Position numbers and translations under genes: made by a program. DNA of 42,559 nt from an uncultured Bacteroidales bacterium (GTDB taxonomy: Bacteria > Bacteroidota > Bacteroidia > Bacteroidales > UBA932): contig ONKO01000015.1 in the NCBI GenBank assembly GCA_900318445.1, forward strand, positions 1 to 42,559, read 5' to 3'. The notes beneath the pieces are model-generated. The model saw only the letters and a program-made list of their open reading frames with translations, was not told the DNA's origin and did not search any database. This document shows, in pieces, positions 1-9,000 of the stretch (position 1 is the stretch's first letter; every line of letters starts with the position of its first letter).

Positions 1-144
1 GGGCCGGAGTGAGCAATGGGAGCGAAGGGCGTGAAGCGCCCTGACCTCCCATGCGAACGGAGTCCCCCGGGCGGGTCTTCCTCCCTCCGCAGTACCGCTG
101 CTGAAGCCAGCACACACATCACACTAAAGACCACGGGCGCCATT
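1..144. other. GC-rich non-coding stretch before the palindromic repeats
   Basis: I see no gene here that I can support. The stretch is GC rich. From about 104 it carries a segment beginning AGCCAGCACACACATCACAC that recurs at about 389, so the right part belongs to a larger duplication that also includes the 51-bp palindromes. Confidence 0.5.
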
Positions 145-560
145 GCCGCGTTGACACGTAGAACGCACAGAATGCCGATTTCCTGTCAACGCGGCCTAGT
201 TTTGCGCCGTTTTCGCCAAAATGCTTGCCACGTCGACACGCAGAATGCACAGAATGCCATTTTCCTGTCAACGCGGCCGGGTTTTGCGCCGTTTTCGCCA
301 AAATGCTTGCCGCGTCGACACGCAGAACGCACAGAATGCCGATTTCCTGTCAACGCGGCCAAGGTGTTGCCGGTGGGGAGCACAAAAAGCCAGCACACAC
401 ATCACACTAGAGGCCACGAGAGCCATTGCCGCGTCGACACGTAGAACGCACAGAATGGCATTTCCCTGTCAACGCGGCCGGGTTTTGTGCCATTTTCGCC
501 AAAATGCTTGCCGCGTCGACACGTAGAATGCACAGAATGGCATTTTCCTGTCAACGCGGC
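145..560. repeat. Array of five 51-bp palindromic (REP-like) repeats
   Basis: Five copies lie at 145-195, 227-277, 309-359, 428-478 and 510-560, each exactly 51 bp. The ends are inverted repeats (GCCGCGTTGAC and GTCAACGCGGC, with small changes), and the centre contains AGAACGCACAGAATGCC or a close variant. Copies 1-2, 2-3 and 4-5 are separated by exactly 31 bp, and those spacers are related to each other (they end in CGCCAAAATGCTT). A larger block (about 104-277 and 389-560) is duplicated. The same element occurs near 36.5, 36.9, 39.2 and 42.5 kb. Confidence 0.9.
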
Positions 561-572
561 CAAGGTGTTGCC

Positions 573-745
573 GGGGATGGAGGGGGGGGTGGAAGGAGAT
601 GGAAGGAGATGAGGATGGGGCGGGGAGCAGATGGGGAGGAGGGGAGATGGGGAGGAGGGGAGATGGGGAGGAGGGTAGATTAGATGGAAGGAGATGAGGA
701 TAGGGCGGGGAGGAAAGGGGAGAAAGGGGAGGGAAGGGGAGGGAA
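573..745 (+). repeat. G-rich purine tract with 16-bp tandem repeats
   Basis: About 170 bases are almost entirely G and A on the plus strand, with many GGGG runs. A 16-bp unit, AGATGGGGAGGAGGGG, is repeated three times at 629-676. The segment around 594-627 recurs at about 685-711. The tract ends just before the promoter of the small gene at 786. Runs of this kind could form G-quadruplex or triplex structures, but that is inference. Confidence 0.8.
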
Positions 746-760
746 TTGGCTAAATAGTTG

Positions 761-768
761 TATCTTTG
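761..768 (+). promoter_or_regulatory. -7 box TATCTTTG of the small gene
   Basis: TATCTTTG fits the Bacteroidota -7 consensus TAnnTTTG. It lies 9 bp before the first possible ATG (777) and 18 bp before the second (786). Because transcription starts a few bases downstream of this box, I prefer the ATG at 786. No convincing -33 TTTG is visible at the usual distance inside the G-rich tract. Confidence 0.55.
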
Positions 769-785
769 CGGGCGAAATGAGGACA

Positions 786-1043
786 ATGAGTAACGCAGCC
801 GATAGAAATGCCGTGGAGCAGGCCTATGCTTTCTTTCATCAGAAGCTGAAGGTGTATGAGCACAGCACTTCCGAACGGGAGATGGACCACATCGAGGACA
901 CCATCTCCACGTATGCCGATGCCATGTCGCCGGCCGTGTTCCGGGAACTCTCCGGAGGTGACCCTGCCTTCCTGCATGAGCACAGCACCTTCCTGAAAGA
1001 GTTGCAGCAGGCTGTCGGGGACTTGGAATCTCTGCTGGGGTAA
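786..1043 (+). CDS. Small hypothetical acidic helical protein (85 aa)
   Basis: I do not recognise this protein. It is about 85 residues, without signal peptide, membrane segment or cysteine, rich in Glu, His and Ser, and likely mostly helical. A -7 box ends 17 bp upstream; an ATG at 777 is an alternative start and would leave almost no leader. An upstream extension into the G-rich tract is open but unlikely to be translated. The last ten codons and the stop lie in the first unit of a 57-bp tandem repeat that continues downstream, so the C-terminus (VGDLESLLG) is part of repeat DNA. Whether the gene is real rests on its plausible composition and its promoter. Confidence 0.5.
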   Translation: MSNAADRNAVEQAYAFFHQKLKVYEHSTSEREMDHIEDTISTYADAMSPAVFRELSGGDPAFLHEHSTFLKELQQAVGDLESLLG

Positions 1044-1204
1044 GGGCCGTACTTTCCCGAAGGTCGCGCCGTCGGGGATCTGGAATCCCTGCTGAGGTAA
1101 GGGCCGTACTTTCCCGAAGATTGCGCCGTCGGGGACCTGGAATCCCTGCTGGGGTAAGGGCCGTACTTTCCCGAAGATCGCACCGTCGGGGATCTGGAAT
1201 CCCA
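1014..1204. repeat. 57-bp tandem repeat, three units plus a partial fourth
   Basis: Units begin at 1014, 1071, 1128 and 1185, so the period is exactly 57 bp. The unit starts GTCGGGGA(C/T)(C/T)TGGAATC and contains TAAGGGCCGTACTTTCCCGA. The first unit overlaps the 3' end and stop codon of the small gene. Because 57 is a multiple of three, each later unit repeats the stop in the same frame. A C-rich stretch (CACCCCGCACCCCG) follows. Confidence 0.9.
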
Positions 1205-1240
1205 ACTCGCACCCCGCACCCCGCACCCCGCCCCGAATAA

Positions 1241-1252
1241 ATGTTCGAACAT
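1241..1252. promoter_or_regulatory. Candidate GntR operator upstream of the permease gene
   Basis: ATGTTCGAACAT is a perfect 12-bp palindrome immediately upstream of the -33 element of the permease promoter. ATGTTCATACAT, identical at 10 of 12 positions, lies between the promoter and the start codon of the isomerase gene (3263-3274). A site shared by the two promoters on either side of a gntR gene is what one expects of its operator. The assignment is inference. Confidence 0.5.
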
Positions 1253-1257
1253 ACTGT

Positions 1258-1286
1258 TTGAATGTTGGAATATATTGCTAACTTTG
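1258..1286 (+). promoter_or_regulatory. Promoter of the MFS permease gene
   Basis: A -33 TTG (1258-1260) and a -7 TAACTTTG (1279-1286) are separated by 18 bp, matching the Bacteroidota sigma-A promoter pattern. Transcription would start near 1293, giving a leader of about 20 bases before the ATG at 1312. Confidence 0.65.
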
Positions 1287-1311
1287 CAGTGCATATATTT
1301 TTTCCAGCCAC

Positions 1312-2466
1312 ATGAAAAAAATCATCAGACAGTTCAATTACGTTCCCGTACTGGCTACCTTTTTTGTGATGGGATTCTGCGATGTGGTGGGCATTGCCAC
1401 CAGCTACCTCAAGCAGGATTTCGGGCTCAGTGAATCCCTGGCGGGGTTCATTCCGTCCATGGTGTTCATCTGGTTCCTGTTTCTGTCGGTGCCGGCGGCA
1501 CTGCTCATGAACAGGGTGGGCCGGAAGACAATGGTGCAGCTGAGTAACCTCATCACGTTTGCAGGTATGCTCATACCCTTTTTCTGGTACAGCTTTCCGG
1601 CGTGCATGCTGGCCTTCATCCTGCTGGGAATTGGAAACACCCTCCTGCAGGTGTCGCTGAATCCGCTCCTTACCAATGTTGTTAAGGGCGAGCGCCTTTC
1701 CTCCTGCCTCACGGGAGGCCAGGTGGTGAAGGCCGTGTCCTCCTTCTGCGCACCGTTCCTGGCCCTTTTTGCCGCCAGCGCATTCGGAAACTGGAAGTAT
1801 CTCTTTACCATCTATGCCGTTGTGACGCTCCTCTCGTGGCTCCTTCTGGAAGTCACCGACATTCCGAGAGAAGACGCCGCCAACGAAGATGGCGTAGACA
1901 TGAGGAGCGCCTTCGGCCTCCTGAAGGACAGGACCATCCTTCTCTTTTTCCTGGGCATCTTCTTCATCGTGGGCGTAGACGTAGGCACCAACACCGTGAG
2001 CGCCAAACTCCTCATCGAGCGCTGCGGCATGCCCGTGGAGAAAGCCTCCCTCGGGGCCAGCGTCTATTTCATCTGCCGCACCGTGGGCGCCTTCCTGGGC
2101 ACCTTCCTACTCACCAGGGCCGATGATATCAAGTACCTGAAAGTAAACCTCTTCCTGGCATCGGCCTCCATGGCAGCCCTCTTCTTCCTGCCCTCCGCCA
2201 CCGGCATCCTCTGCGCCATCGGCGGCATTGGCTTCTTCTGCTCCAGCGTGTTCTCCGTCCTGTTCTCCCAGGCCCTCAAAGCCCGCCCCGAAAAAGCCAA
2301 CGAAATCTCCGGCTTCATGATCACCGGTGTCTGCGGCGGAGCCGTCATCCCGCCCCTCATGGGCATGGCCGCCGAATGGACCGGGAACCAGACCGGCTCC
2401 CTCGCCATCATTTCTGTCTGTCTTATTTACCTGATATACTGCGCCTTCGCAGCAAAAAGAAACTAA
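1312..2466 (+). CDS. MFS sugar permease, probably for mannose
   Basis: A 384-residue inner-membrane transporter of the major facilitator superfamily with about 12 hydrophobic segments. The loop containing NRVGRKT (about residues 66-72) is the family signature between membrane segments 2 and 3. The charged central loop lies at about residues 185-200 (DIPREDAANED). The protein resembles the FucP-like sugar:proton symporters found in Bacteroidota sugar loci. Its place beside a GntR regulator, a mannose-6-phosphate isomerase, a ROK kinase and alpha-mannanases suggests that it imports mannose released in the periplasm; the substrate is inferred from context only. The gene has its own promoter with a candidate operator, and its 3' end overlaps that of the convergent regulator by 4 bp. 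Confidence 0.85.
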   Translation: MKKIIRQFNYVPVLATFFVMGFCDVVGIATSYLKQDFGLSESLAGFIPSMVFIWFLFLSVPAALLMNRVGRKTMVQLSNLITFAGMLIPFFWYSFPACMLAFILLGIGNTLLQVSLNPLLTNVVKGERLSSCLTGGQVVKAVSSFCAPFLALFAASAFGNWKYLFTIYAVVTLLSWLLLEVTDIPREDAANEDGVDMRSAFGLLKDRTILLFFLGIFFIVGVDVGTNTVSAKLLIERCGMPVEKASLGASVYFICRTVGAFLGTFLLTRADDIKYLKVNLFLASASMAALFFLPSATGILCAIGGIGFFCSSVFSVLFSQALKARPEKANEISGFMITGVCGGAVIPPLMGMAAEWTGNQTGSLAIISVCLIYLIYCAFAAKRN

Positions 2467-3185
2467 CGGGTAGCCTCCAGCGTGTACGTAAAGCTGTCGG
2501 CCCTGTAGTACCCAATATTATACTCCACCGGGATGCCATTCTCGTCGTAGACAAAACGTTTGCGGATGAGGATGGCATCGTTGGGCTGGATCTCCAGCTT
2601 CTCTGCCACGCTCTCTCCCGCCAAGCGGGCCGATACTTCCTCCTTGGACGTTTTGACCACAATGCCGTACTGCGTCTGAAGCATCTCATACAGCGGCATA
2701 TTGTAGTTTTCCTCTCCCGTAATGGGAAGCTTGGGATTGAAGTAGGAAATGAAGTGCACGAAGGGGAAGGAAGTATTCCCTCTCACACGCTCCAACACCA
2801 CGCACGGCGTAGACTCGTCGATGCCGAAGAAATCGGCAATCATGGAATTGGGCTTCTTGTAGCTGATACGGAGCTCGTAGTTCTTGACCTCCACCCCTAA
2901 CATTTTCATCTCCTGCGAGAAACTGAGCCAGTTCTTGACCCCGCTGGTGATACCTTTGCGGGCCACCTTGGTACCCACGCCCTTCTTGCGCACCAAGAGC
3001 CCCTCAAACACCAGCTGGTTAATGGCCTGGCGCAGCGTATTGCGGGATATGTTCAGCTGCCTGGCCAGGTCCACTTCCTTGGGAAGCATACGGCCGTTTT
3101 TATACTCTTCGCTGTCGATAAGCTCCCTCAGAAGGTCCTGGGCCTGCTTGTAGAGGGGAACATTGCTATTGGGATTCAGTTTCAT
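2463..3185 (-). CDS. GntR/HutC-family transcriptional regulator with UTRA domain
   Basis: A 240-residue regulator. Residues about 8-75 form the GntR winged helix-turn-helix (LPKEVDLARQLNISRNTLRQ, then VFEGLLVRKKGVGT). Residues about 95-235 form a UTRA effector domain (FPFVHFISYFNP and the terminal FVYDENGIPVEYNIGYYRAD are typical). UTRA regulators usually bind a sugar phosphate and repress neighbouring catabolic genes. Here the likely targets are the permease and the isomerase-kinase-SusCD operon, both of which carry the 12-bp site ATGTTC-NN-ACAT. The gene is divergent from the isomerase gene and has a -7 box TAGTTTTG at 3203-3210. The effector could be mannose 6-phosphate or another hexose phosphate; this is inference. 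Confidence 0.92.
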   Translation of the reverse strand: MKLNPNSNVPLYKQAQDLLRELIDSEEYKNGRMLPKEVDLARQLNISRNTLRQAINQLVFEGLLVRKKGVGTKVARKGITSGVKNWLSFSQEMKMLGVEVKNYELRISYKKPNSMIADFFGIDESTPCVVLERVRGNTSFPFVHFISYFNPKLPITGEENYNMPLYEMLQTQYGIVVKTSKEEVSARLAGESVAEKLEIQPNDAILIRKRFVYDENGIPVEYNIGYYRADSFTYTLEATR

Positions 3186-3202
3186 CGTGGTTATTTTTCA
3201 CA

Positions 3203-3210
3203 CAAAACTA
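3203..3210 (-). promoter_or_regulatory. -7 box of the gntR gene
   Basis: Read on the minus strand this is TAGTTTTG, which fits TAnnTTTG and lies 17 bp before the ATG. The -33 element is weak. The divergent promoter of the isomerase gene begins only a few bases away. Confidence 0.5.
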
Positions 3211-3217
3211 AAAATTA

Positions 3218-3249
3218 TTTTCGTAATATAAAAACTTTCCATATATTTG
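3218..3249 (+). promoter_or_regulatory. Promoter of the isomerase-kinase-SusCDE operon
   Basis: A -33-like TTTTCG (3218-3223) and a -7 TATATTTG (3242-3249) are 18 bp apart. Transcription would start near 3256, just before the candidate operator, so a bound repressor would block initiation or early elongation. Confidence 0.6.
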
Positions 3250-3262
3250 CACAAACTAATAT

Positions 3263-3274
3263 ATGTTCATACAT
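3263..3274. promoter_or_regulatory. Candidate GntR operator at the isomerase start
   Basis: ATGTTCATACAT lies between the -7 box and the ATG at 3276 and matches the palindrome upstream of the permease gene at 10 of 12 positions; only the two central bases differ. It is a plausible regulator binding site. Confidence 0.5.
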
Positions 3275-3275
3275 A

Positions 3276-4994
3276 ATGAGAACACCTAACTATGACAAAT
3301 ACCCGGCAACAAAAGTAGGCGGCACCGTCTGCCTGGGCTGGGCGTCTATCGTGAAAAAACTTCACTCTGCAGCAGCAGGCCCCCTCTTTGTCGATCACTA
3401 CACCGGCGTCTACGAAGATGAACTGGCCCGGGAACTGGGCAACGGCTTCGCGCGCGTCATCCGCATGCGCGATTATATGAAACCGGAAAAAGAAGTCCGG
3501 GAACTCACCAGCTGGTTCATGACAAGTGACGTTTTGTTCGGACATGTATGCGGCTTCACCCTGGAGGATTTCTTCCGGGCCGATGACCTGGAAACCCTCC
3601 GGACGCAGCTGGAAGGAGCAGGGGAGGACACCCTTGTCATAGGAACCGGCGCCGCCCTGGTAATGCCGGAAGGCGCCACCCTCGTCTATGCCGACATGGC
3701 CCGCTGGGAAATCCAGCAGCGCTTCCGCCGCCACGAGGTGTGCGGCCTGGGCGTAGACAACCGCGAAGACCCCGTCTCCATTCAATATAAAAGAGGCTAC
3801 TTCATTGACTGGCGCGTCCTGGACCGCTACAAAGATACCCTCTTTAGCCGTGTAGACTGGTGGCTGGACACCAACAAGGCCGATGAACCCAAACTCATCT
3901 CCCGCGACTCCTTCCTGGAAGGCATGGCCAAGACCGCCCGCAAACCCTTCCGCGTAGTACCCTTCTTCGACCCCGCTCCCTGGGGCGGCCAGTGGATGAA
4001 GGACGTCTGCGACCTGGACCGCAGCGCCGCCAATTACGGGTGGTGCTTCGACTGCGTCCCCGAGGAAAACAGCCTCCTCCTGGAAGTGGAAGGCGTCAAG
4101 GTGGAATTCCCCTCCGTAGACCTTGTGCTCACCCACAGCACCGAGCTCCTGGGCGTGCCCGTCGAAGGCCGCTTTGGGAAGGATTTCCCCATCCGCTTTG
4201 ACTTCCTGGACACCATCGGCGGCGGCAACCTGAGCCTGCAGGTGCACCCCACCGCCCAGTTTATCCGCGAACAGTTTGGCATGTCCTACACCCAGGACGA
4301 GAGCTACTACATCCTGGACGCCGGCGAAAACGCCTCCGTCTTCCTGGGCGTCAAGACCGGCGTAGACAAAGAGGCCATGATCGAAGACCTCAGAGCTGCC
4401 CAGCGCGGAGAAAAGTCCTTCGACGCCTCCAAGTACGTAAACCAGCTTCCGGCCAAAAAGCACGACCACTTCCTCATTCCCGGAGGAACCATCCACTGCT
4501 CCGGCGCCGGCTCCATGGTACTCGAAATCAGTGCCACCCCCAACCTCTTCACCTTCAAGCTCTGGGACTGGAACCGCCTGGGCCTGGACGGAAAACCGCG
4601 CCCCATCAACGTAGAACGCGGCAGTAAAGTGATCCAGTGGTACCGCGACACCGAATACGTCCATGCCAACCTGGCCAACCACTTTGAGCCCCTCGCAAAA
4701 GGCGACGGCTGGGAAGAGATAAAGACCGGCCTCCATCCCGCCGAGTTCATCGAGACCCGCCGCATGCGCTTCACAAAAGCCGCACCCTTCCAAACCGGAG
4801 ACTCTGTCCAGGTACTCAACCTGGTAGAAGGGGAGGAAGCCGTAGTGGAAAGCCCCGACGGCCGCTTCGAGCCCTTCACCGTCCATTACGCCGAGACCTT
4901 CATCATTCCGGCCTGCGTGGGAGAATATACCATAAGACCCACCGGAAACGAAGAATGCATGGTCATTCGCGCTTTCATTCGATTTAATCCCTAA
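3276..4994 (+). CDS. Class I mannose-6-phosphate isomerase, long form with N-terminal extension
   Basis: A cytoplasmic zinc enzyme expected to interconvert mannose 6-phosphate and fructose 6-phosphate. The class I core lies in the C-terminal half. The metal ligands are visible as Q322 and H324 in LQVHPT, E342 in DESYYI and H407 in GGTIHCSG, followed by WDWNRLG. At 572 residues it is much longer than the roughly 390-residue ManA of enterobacteria; residues 1 to about 240 form an extra domain whose function I cannot name (it has no clear P-loop). Long forms of this kind are known in gut bacteria. It is the first gene of the operon and is followed after 9 bp by the ROK kinase, so the two make a short pathway from mannose to glycolysis. 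Confidence 0.88.
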   Translation: MRTPNYDKYPATKVGGTVCLGWASIVKKLHSAAAGPLFVDHYTGVYEDELARELGNGFARVIRMRDYMKPEKEVRELTSWFMTSDVLFGHVCGFTLEDFFRADDLETLRTQLEGAGEDTLVIGTGAALVMPEGATLVYADMARWEIQQRFRRHEVCGLGVDNREDPVSIQYKRGYFIDWRVLDRYKDTLFSRVDWWLDTNKADEPKLISRDSFLEGMAKTARKPFRVVPFFDPAPWGGQWMKDVCDLDRSAANYGWCFDCVPEENSLLLEVEGVKVEFPSVDLVLTHSTELLGVPVEGRFGKDFPIRFDFLDTIGGGNLSLQVHPTAQFIREQFGMSYTQDESYYILDAGENASVFLGVKTGVDKEAMIEDLRAAQRGEKSFDASKYVNQLPAKKHDHFLIPGGTIHCSGAGSMVLEISATPNLFTFKLWDWNRLGLDGKPRPINVERGSKVIQWYRDTEYVHANLANHFEPLAKGDGWEEIKTGLHPAEFIETRRMRFTKAAPFQTGDSVQVLNLVEGEEAVVESPDGRFEPFTVHYAETFIIPACVGEYTIRPTGNEECMVIRAFIRFNP

Positions 4995-5003
4995 AGAACA
5001 CCT

Positions 5004-6083
5004 ATGTACGAGAAAGACACTAGAACTGTAATGACCCTGGATGCCGGCGGCACCAACTTCGTATTCTCTGCCATCCGCGGCTGCGAAGAAGTGGTGACTC
5101 CGGTACGCCTCGATGCTGTCACCGACAACGTGGACCGCTGCCTGGAGGTACTGGTCGACGGCTTCCGCCAGGTGAAAAACGCCCTCACGGAAGAACCCGT
5201 CGCCATCAGCTTCGCCTTCCCCGGCCCGGCCGACTACGAAGCCGGCATCATCGGCGACCTCCCCAACTTCCCCTGTTTCCGGGGCGGCGTGGCCATGGGT
5301 CCCTACCTTTCCGAAGTATTTCAACTACCCGTATATATCAACAACGACGGCAACCTCTTCGCCTACGGTGAAGCCCTCGCCGGCGCCCTTCCGGCCCTGA
5401 ACAAGGCCCTCGAAGAAGCCGGCAGCACCCACCGCTGCAAGAACCTCCTGGGCATTACGCTGGGCACCGGCTTTGGCGCCGGCGTGGTGCTGGACGGCAC
5501 CCTCCTGAAGGGAGACAACGGCTGCGGCGGAGACGTCTGGCTCATGCGCAACGTCTTCACGCCCAGCATCATCGCAGAGGAGAACGTGAGCATCCGCGCC
5601 GTCAAACGCGTATACCGCGAGCTCTCCGGGGACACCACCCCGCTGGAGCCCAAGGATATTTTTGAGATTGCCGATGGTACCCGCCCCGGCGACGTCGCAG
5701 CCGCGAAGGAATCCTTCCGCCGGCTGGGAGTAGCGGCGGCCGATGCCATCGCCCACGCCCTGGACATCGTCGACGGCCTCGTGGTGATGGGCGGCGGCCT
5801 CTCCGGGGCATCGGCCTACATCCTGCCGGCCCTCACGGAAGCGCTGGGCCCCTGGCTCCAGATGGAACCGCTGGACCTCACCTCAGAAGACGGCCTGCGC
5901 CGCTTCCTGGAAGACCGTTCGGAACTCATTCCCGTTCCCGGCACCAGCCGCAGCGTACGCTACCGCAAAGAAAAGAAGACGGGCATCACCGTAAGCCGCC
6001 TGGGCACCAGCAAAGCCGTTGCCCTGGGCGCCTACGCCTACGCCCTCTCCCAGATTGACCAAACCAACAAATCCAAATACTAA
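5004..6083 (+). CDS. ROK-family sugar kinase
   Basis: A 359-residue cytoplasmic kinase. The ATP phosphate-binding motif is DAGGTN (13-18), the catalytic aspartate is D115 in INNDGNLFAYGEA, and GITLGTGFGAGVV is the second glycine-rich motif. The zinc motif typical of many ROK proteins (CxCGxxGCxE) is degenerate here: only one cysteine (C174, in DNGCGGDVW) remains, so zinc binding is doubtful. ROK kinases phosphorylate glucose, fructose, mannose or N-acetyl hexosamines. Being 9 bp downstream of a mannose-6-phosphate isomerase and 5 bp upstream of susC in an alpha-mannan locus points to mannose, but this is inferred. Confidence 0.9.
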   Translation: MYEKDTRTVMTLDAGGTNFVFSAIRGCEEVVTPVRLDAVTDNVDRCLEVLVDGFRQVKNALTEEPVAISFAFPGPADYEAGIIGDLPNFPCFRGGVAMGPYLSEVFQLPVYINNDGNLFAYGEALAGALPALNKALEEAGSTHRCKNLLGITLGTGFGAGVVLDGTLLKGDNGCGGDVWLMRNVFTPSIIAEENVSIRAVKRVYRELSGDTTPLEPKDIFEIADGTRPGDVAAAKESFRRLGVAAADAIAHALDIVDGLVVMGGGLSGASAYILPALTEALGPWLQMEPLDLTSEDGLRRFLEDRSELIPVPGTSRSVRYRKEKKTGITVSRLGTSKAVALGAYAYALSQIDQTNKSKY

Positions 6084-6088
6084 TAGCA

Positions 6089-9000
6089 ATGAAACTATCC
6101 CAGTTCGCTGAACGCTGCAGTGCGTACGCCTCCCGATTCCGGCTGGCGGCCGTGCTTGCCGCGATCATTGGCGCTTCGGCAGGAAGCCTTGCCGTAGCAC
6201 AGAACACCCACCGGGTTTCCGGTACGGTTGTTTCCAACGGAGAATCTGTCATTGGCGCTTCGGTCATGGTCAAAGGCACCACGCAAGGTGCAGTGACCGA
6301 CGTTGACGGATTTTACACCATCCAGACCACGCCCGGTGCGGTGCTGGTCTTCTCTGCCATCGGCTACGAGCCCCAGGAGGTGAACGTGGCCGGCCGCACG
6401 AAGATTGACATCACCCTGGAAGAGTCCAGCCTCCTTCTGGACGACGCCGTGGTAGTGGGTTACGGTGTTCAGAAGAAGGTGAACCTCACCGGCGCCGTGG
6501 CCTCCGTCTCTACCAAAGAACTGGAAGGAAAACCCATCAACAACGTGCTGGAAGGCCTCCAGGGTACCACCCCCGGTCTCGTCATCCAGCAGGGAAGTTC
6601 CACTCCGGGCGGCGTTCCTTCCATGAACATCCGTGGTTACAACACCATGAACGACAACAATCCGCTGGTGATCATCGACGGAATCGAAGGCTCCCTGGCC
6701 AACCTGAATCCCGGTGACATTGAGCAAATTTCCGTTCTCAAGGATGCTTCCTCCACGGCTATCTACGGTTCCCGCGCTTCCAACGGCGTTATCCTGGTCA
6801 CCACCAAGAAGGGTAGCGAAGGCGAAGTGCATGTAGACTACGACATGAGCATGGGCTGGCAGCAGGCTACCGCCCTTCCTACCGTAGTGGATTCCTGGAT
6901 CTATGCCGAGCTCTACAACGAGGCAGCCGTGAACTCCGGCCGCACCGTGAAGTTCGGCCCCGAAGAAATCGCAGCCTTCCGTAACGGCGGCACCAATGTA
7001 AAGTGGATCAATGAGCTGTACAAGAATTCGGCCATGCAGCACAACCACAACCTCTCCGTCACCGGCGGCACCAAGAACCTCTCCTACATGGCCTCCCTGG
7101 GTTATGTAGACCAGAACAGCCTGTTCAAAGGCCCCGACTACGGTTACAAGCGTTACAATGGCCGCATTAACCTGAGCCACAAAGTGGGCGAGCGCCTCAC
7201 CGTGAACGCCACGGCCCAGTATACCCGCAACATCACCAAGGACCACGCCTACTGGACGGAGTGGATCATCGAGCAGTGCAACCGCATGCCCGCCATCTAC
7301 GAAATCAAGAATGCCGACGGTACCTACAACTATCCTTCCGGCTCCAACTCCAACTCCCTGGAGCGCCTGGAGGCCGGCGGATACCGCCAGAGCCGCAACG
7401 AGGACATCAGCGGCACCATCAATGCCAATTTCCGCATCATCGACGGCCTGAACCTGAACGCCACCATCGGCGGACGTTCCCTCAATAACGGCACGCACGA
7501 GAACCGCATGGCATCGGCCGCCGCCGCTTCCGGCGACAAGGAAAACCACATCTCCGAGTCTTCCTACCGTGCCACCAAGCTCACCACCACCGTCACGCTC
7601 AACTATGAGAAGACCTTTGGTGAGAAGCACAACTTTGCCGCCCTCGTGGGCTATGCCTACGAAGGAGAATCGGCCAAAGACTATAATACCCAGCGTCTTA
7701 CCGACAACTCCAAGTACGACATCTTCGTCGGCGGTCTCTCCGGCGACAACGTCTCCAACGGCGGCGGCGCCTCCGACTGGTCCCTGTACTCTGCCTTCGG
7801 CCGCCTCACCTATAATTATGATGAGAAGTATCTGGCCGAGTTCAACATCCGTAACGACTACTCCTCCTACTTTGCCAAAGGCAACCGCTCGGGCCTGTTC
7901 CCGTCCCTGTCCCTTGGCTGGCGCATTTCCCAGGAATCCTGGTGGGAGAACATCCGCCCGGTGATTCCTTCCCTGAAGCTGCGCGGCAGCTGGGGTCTTG
8001 TGGGTAACAACCGCATTGGCGCCTACCGCTACATGCAGACCGTTTCCGTGACCCAGGGCTACAACTTCGGCGGAGAACTGGTTCCTACGGCCTACTTCTC
8101 CTCCGTGGATCCCTCCATCAAGTGGGAGACCACCCGCATGGCGAACATCGGCCTGGATATCGCGTTCCTCAAGAACGACCTCAATGTCTCCTTCGACTAC
8201 TTTAACAACCGCACCCGCGACATTCTGGTGAGCCTGCCGGTTCCCGGCCTGTTCGGCAACGGTGCTCCCACCTCCAACGCCGCCACGGTGGCCAGCCAGG
8301 GCTGGGAATTCTCCGTGAACTACCACTTCCGCACCGGCGCCGTGAACCACAACATCGCCGGCAACATCTCTGACAGCTGGAACAAGGTGGTGGACACCAA
8401 GGGCGAGACCCTCTACTACGGCTACGACGTCGTTTCCGTAATCAAGGAAGGCTATCCGCTCTATTCCTACTATGCTCTTCGCAATAACGGTCTCTTCCAG
8501 AGCGACGATGAGGCTGCCTCCAGCCCGCACCTCGAGGGCATCGTTCCCCGCGCCGGTGATATCCGCTACGTGGACAAGAACGGCGACAAAGTCATCAACG
8601 ACGACGACCGCTTCGTGGTGGGCAACGACTTCCCGCGCTACACCTTCGGTCTTTCCTACAATCTGCAGTGGAAGGGATTCTTCTTCTCTGCCTTCCTGCA
8701 GGGCGTGGGCATGCGCAGCCGCTGGATGCGAGGCGAGGCCGTGGAAGCTTTCCACAACAACAACGAAGGCCCCGTGCTGGACTTCCACGTAGACCGCTGG
8801 ACGCCCGTGAACACCGACGCTTCCTACCCGCGTCTCACGATGGGCAGCGAGTCGGCCAACAACGCCACCAAGTCTGACTTCTGGATCCAGAACGCCGCCT
8901 ACCTGCGCCTGAAGAACGTGCAGCTGGGTTACAACTTCCAGGGCGACTGGATGAAGAAGATCCGCCTCAGCAGCCTCCGGGTATACGGCAGCATCGAGAA

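Noticed and set aside
145-560. CRISPR array (regular repeats with 31-bp spacers)
   Set aside because: The spacers are related to each other rather than unique, the repeats are 51-bp palindromes in both orientations, pairs are scattered over the window, and no cas gene is present.
684-785. Upstream extension of the small gene into the G-rich tract
   Set aside because: The -7 box at 761-768 lies inside the extension, so it would not be transcribed from that promoter, and its residues reflect the purine repeats.
3267-5324. Long minus-strand open frame opposite the isomerase and kinase genes
   Set aside because: Antisense shadow of conserved genes with clear catalytic motifs; no family resemblance.
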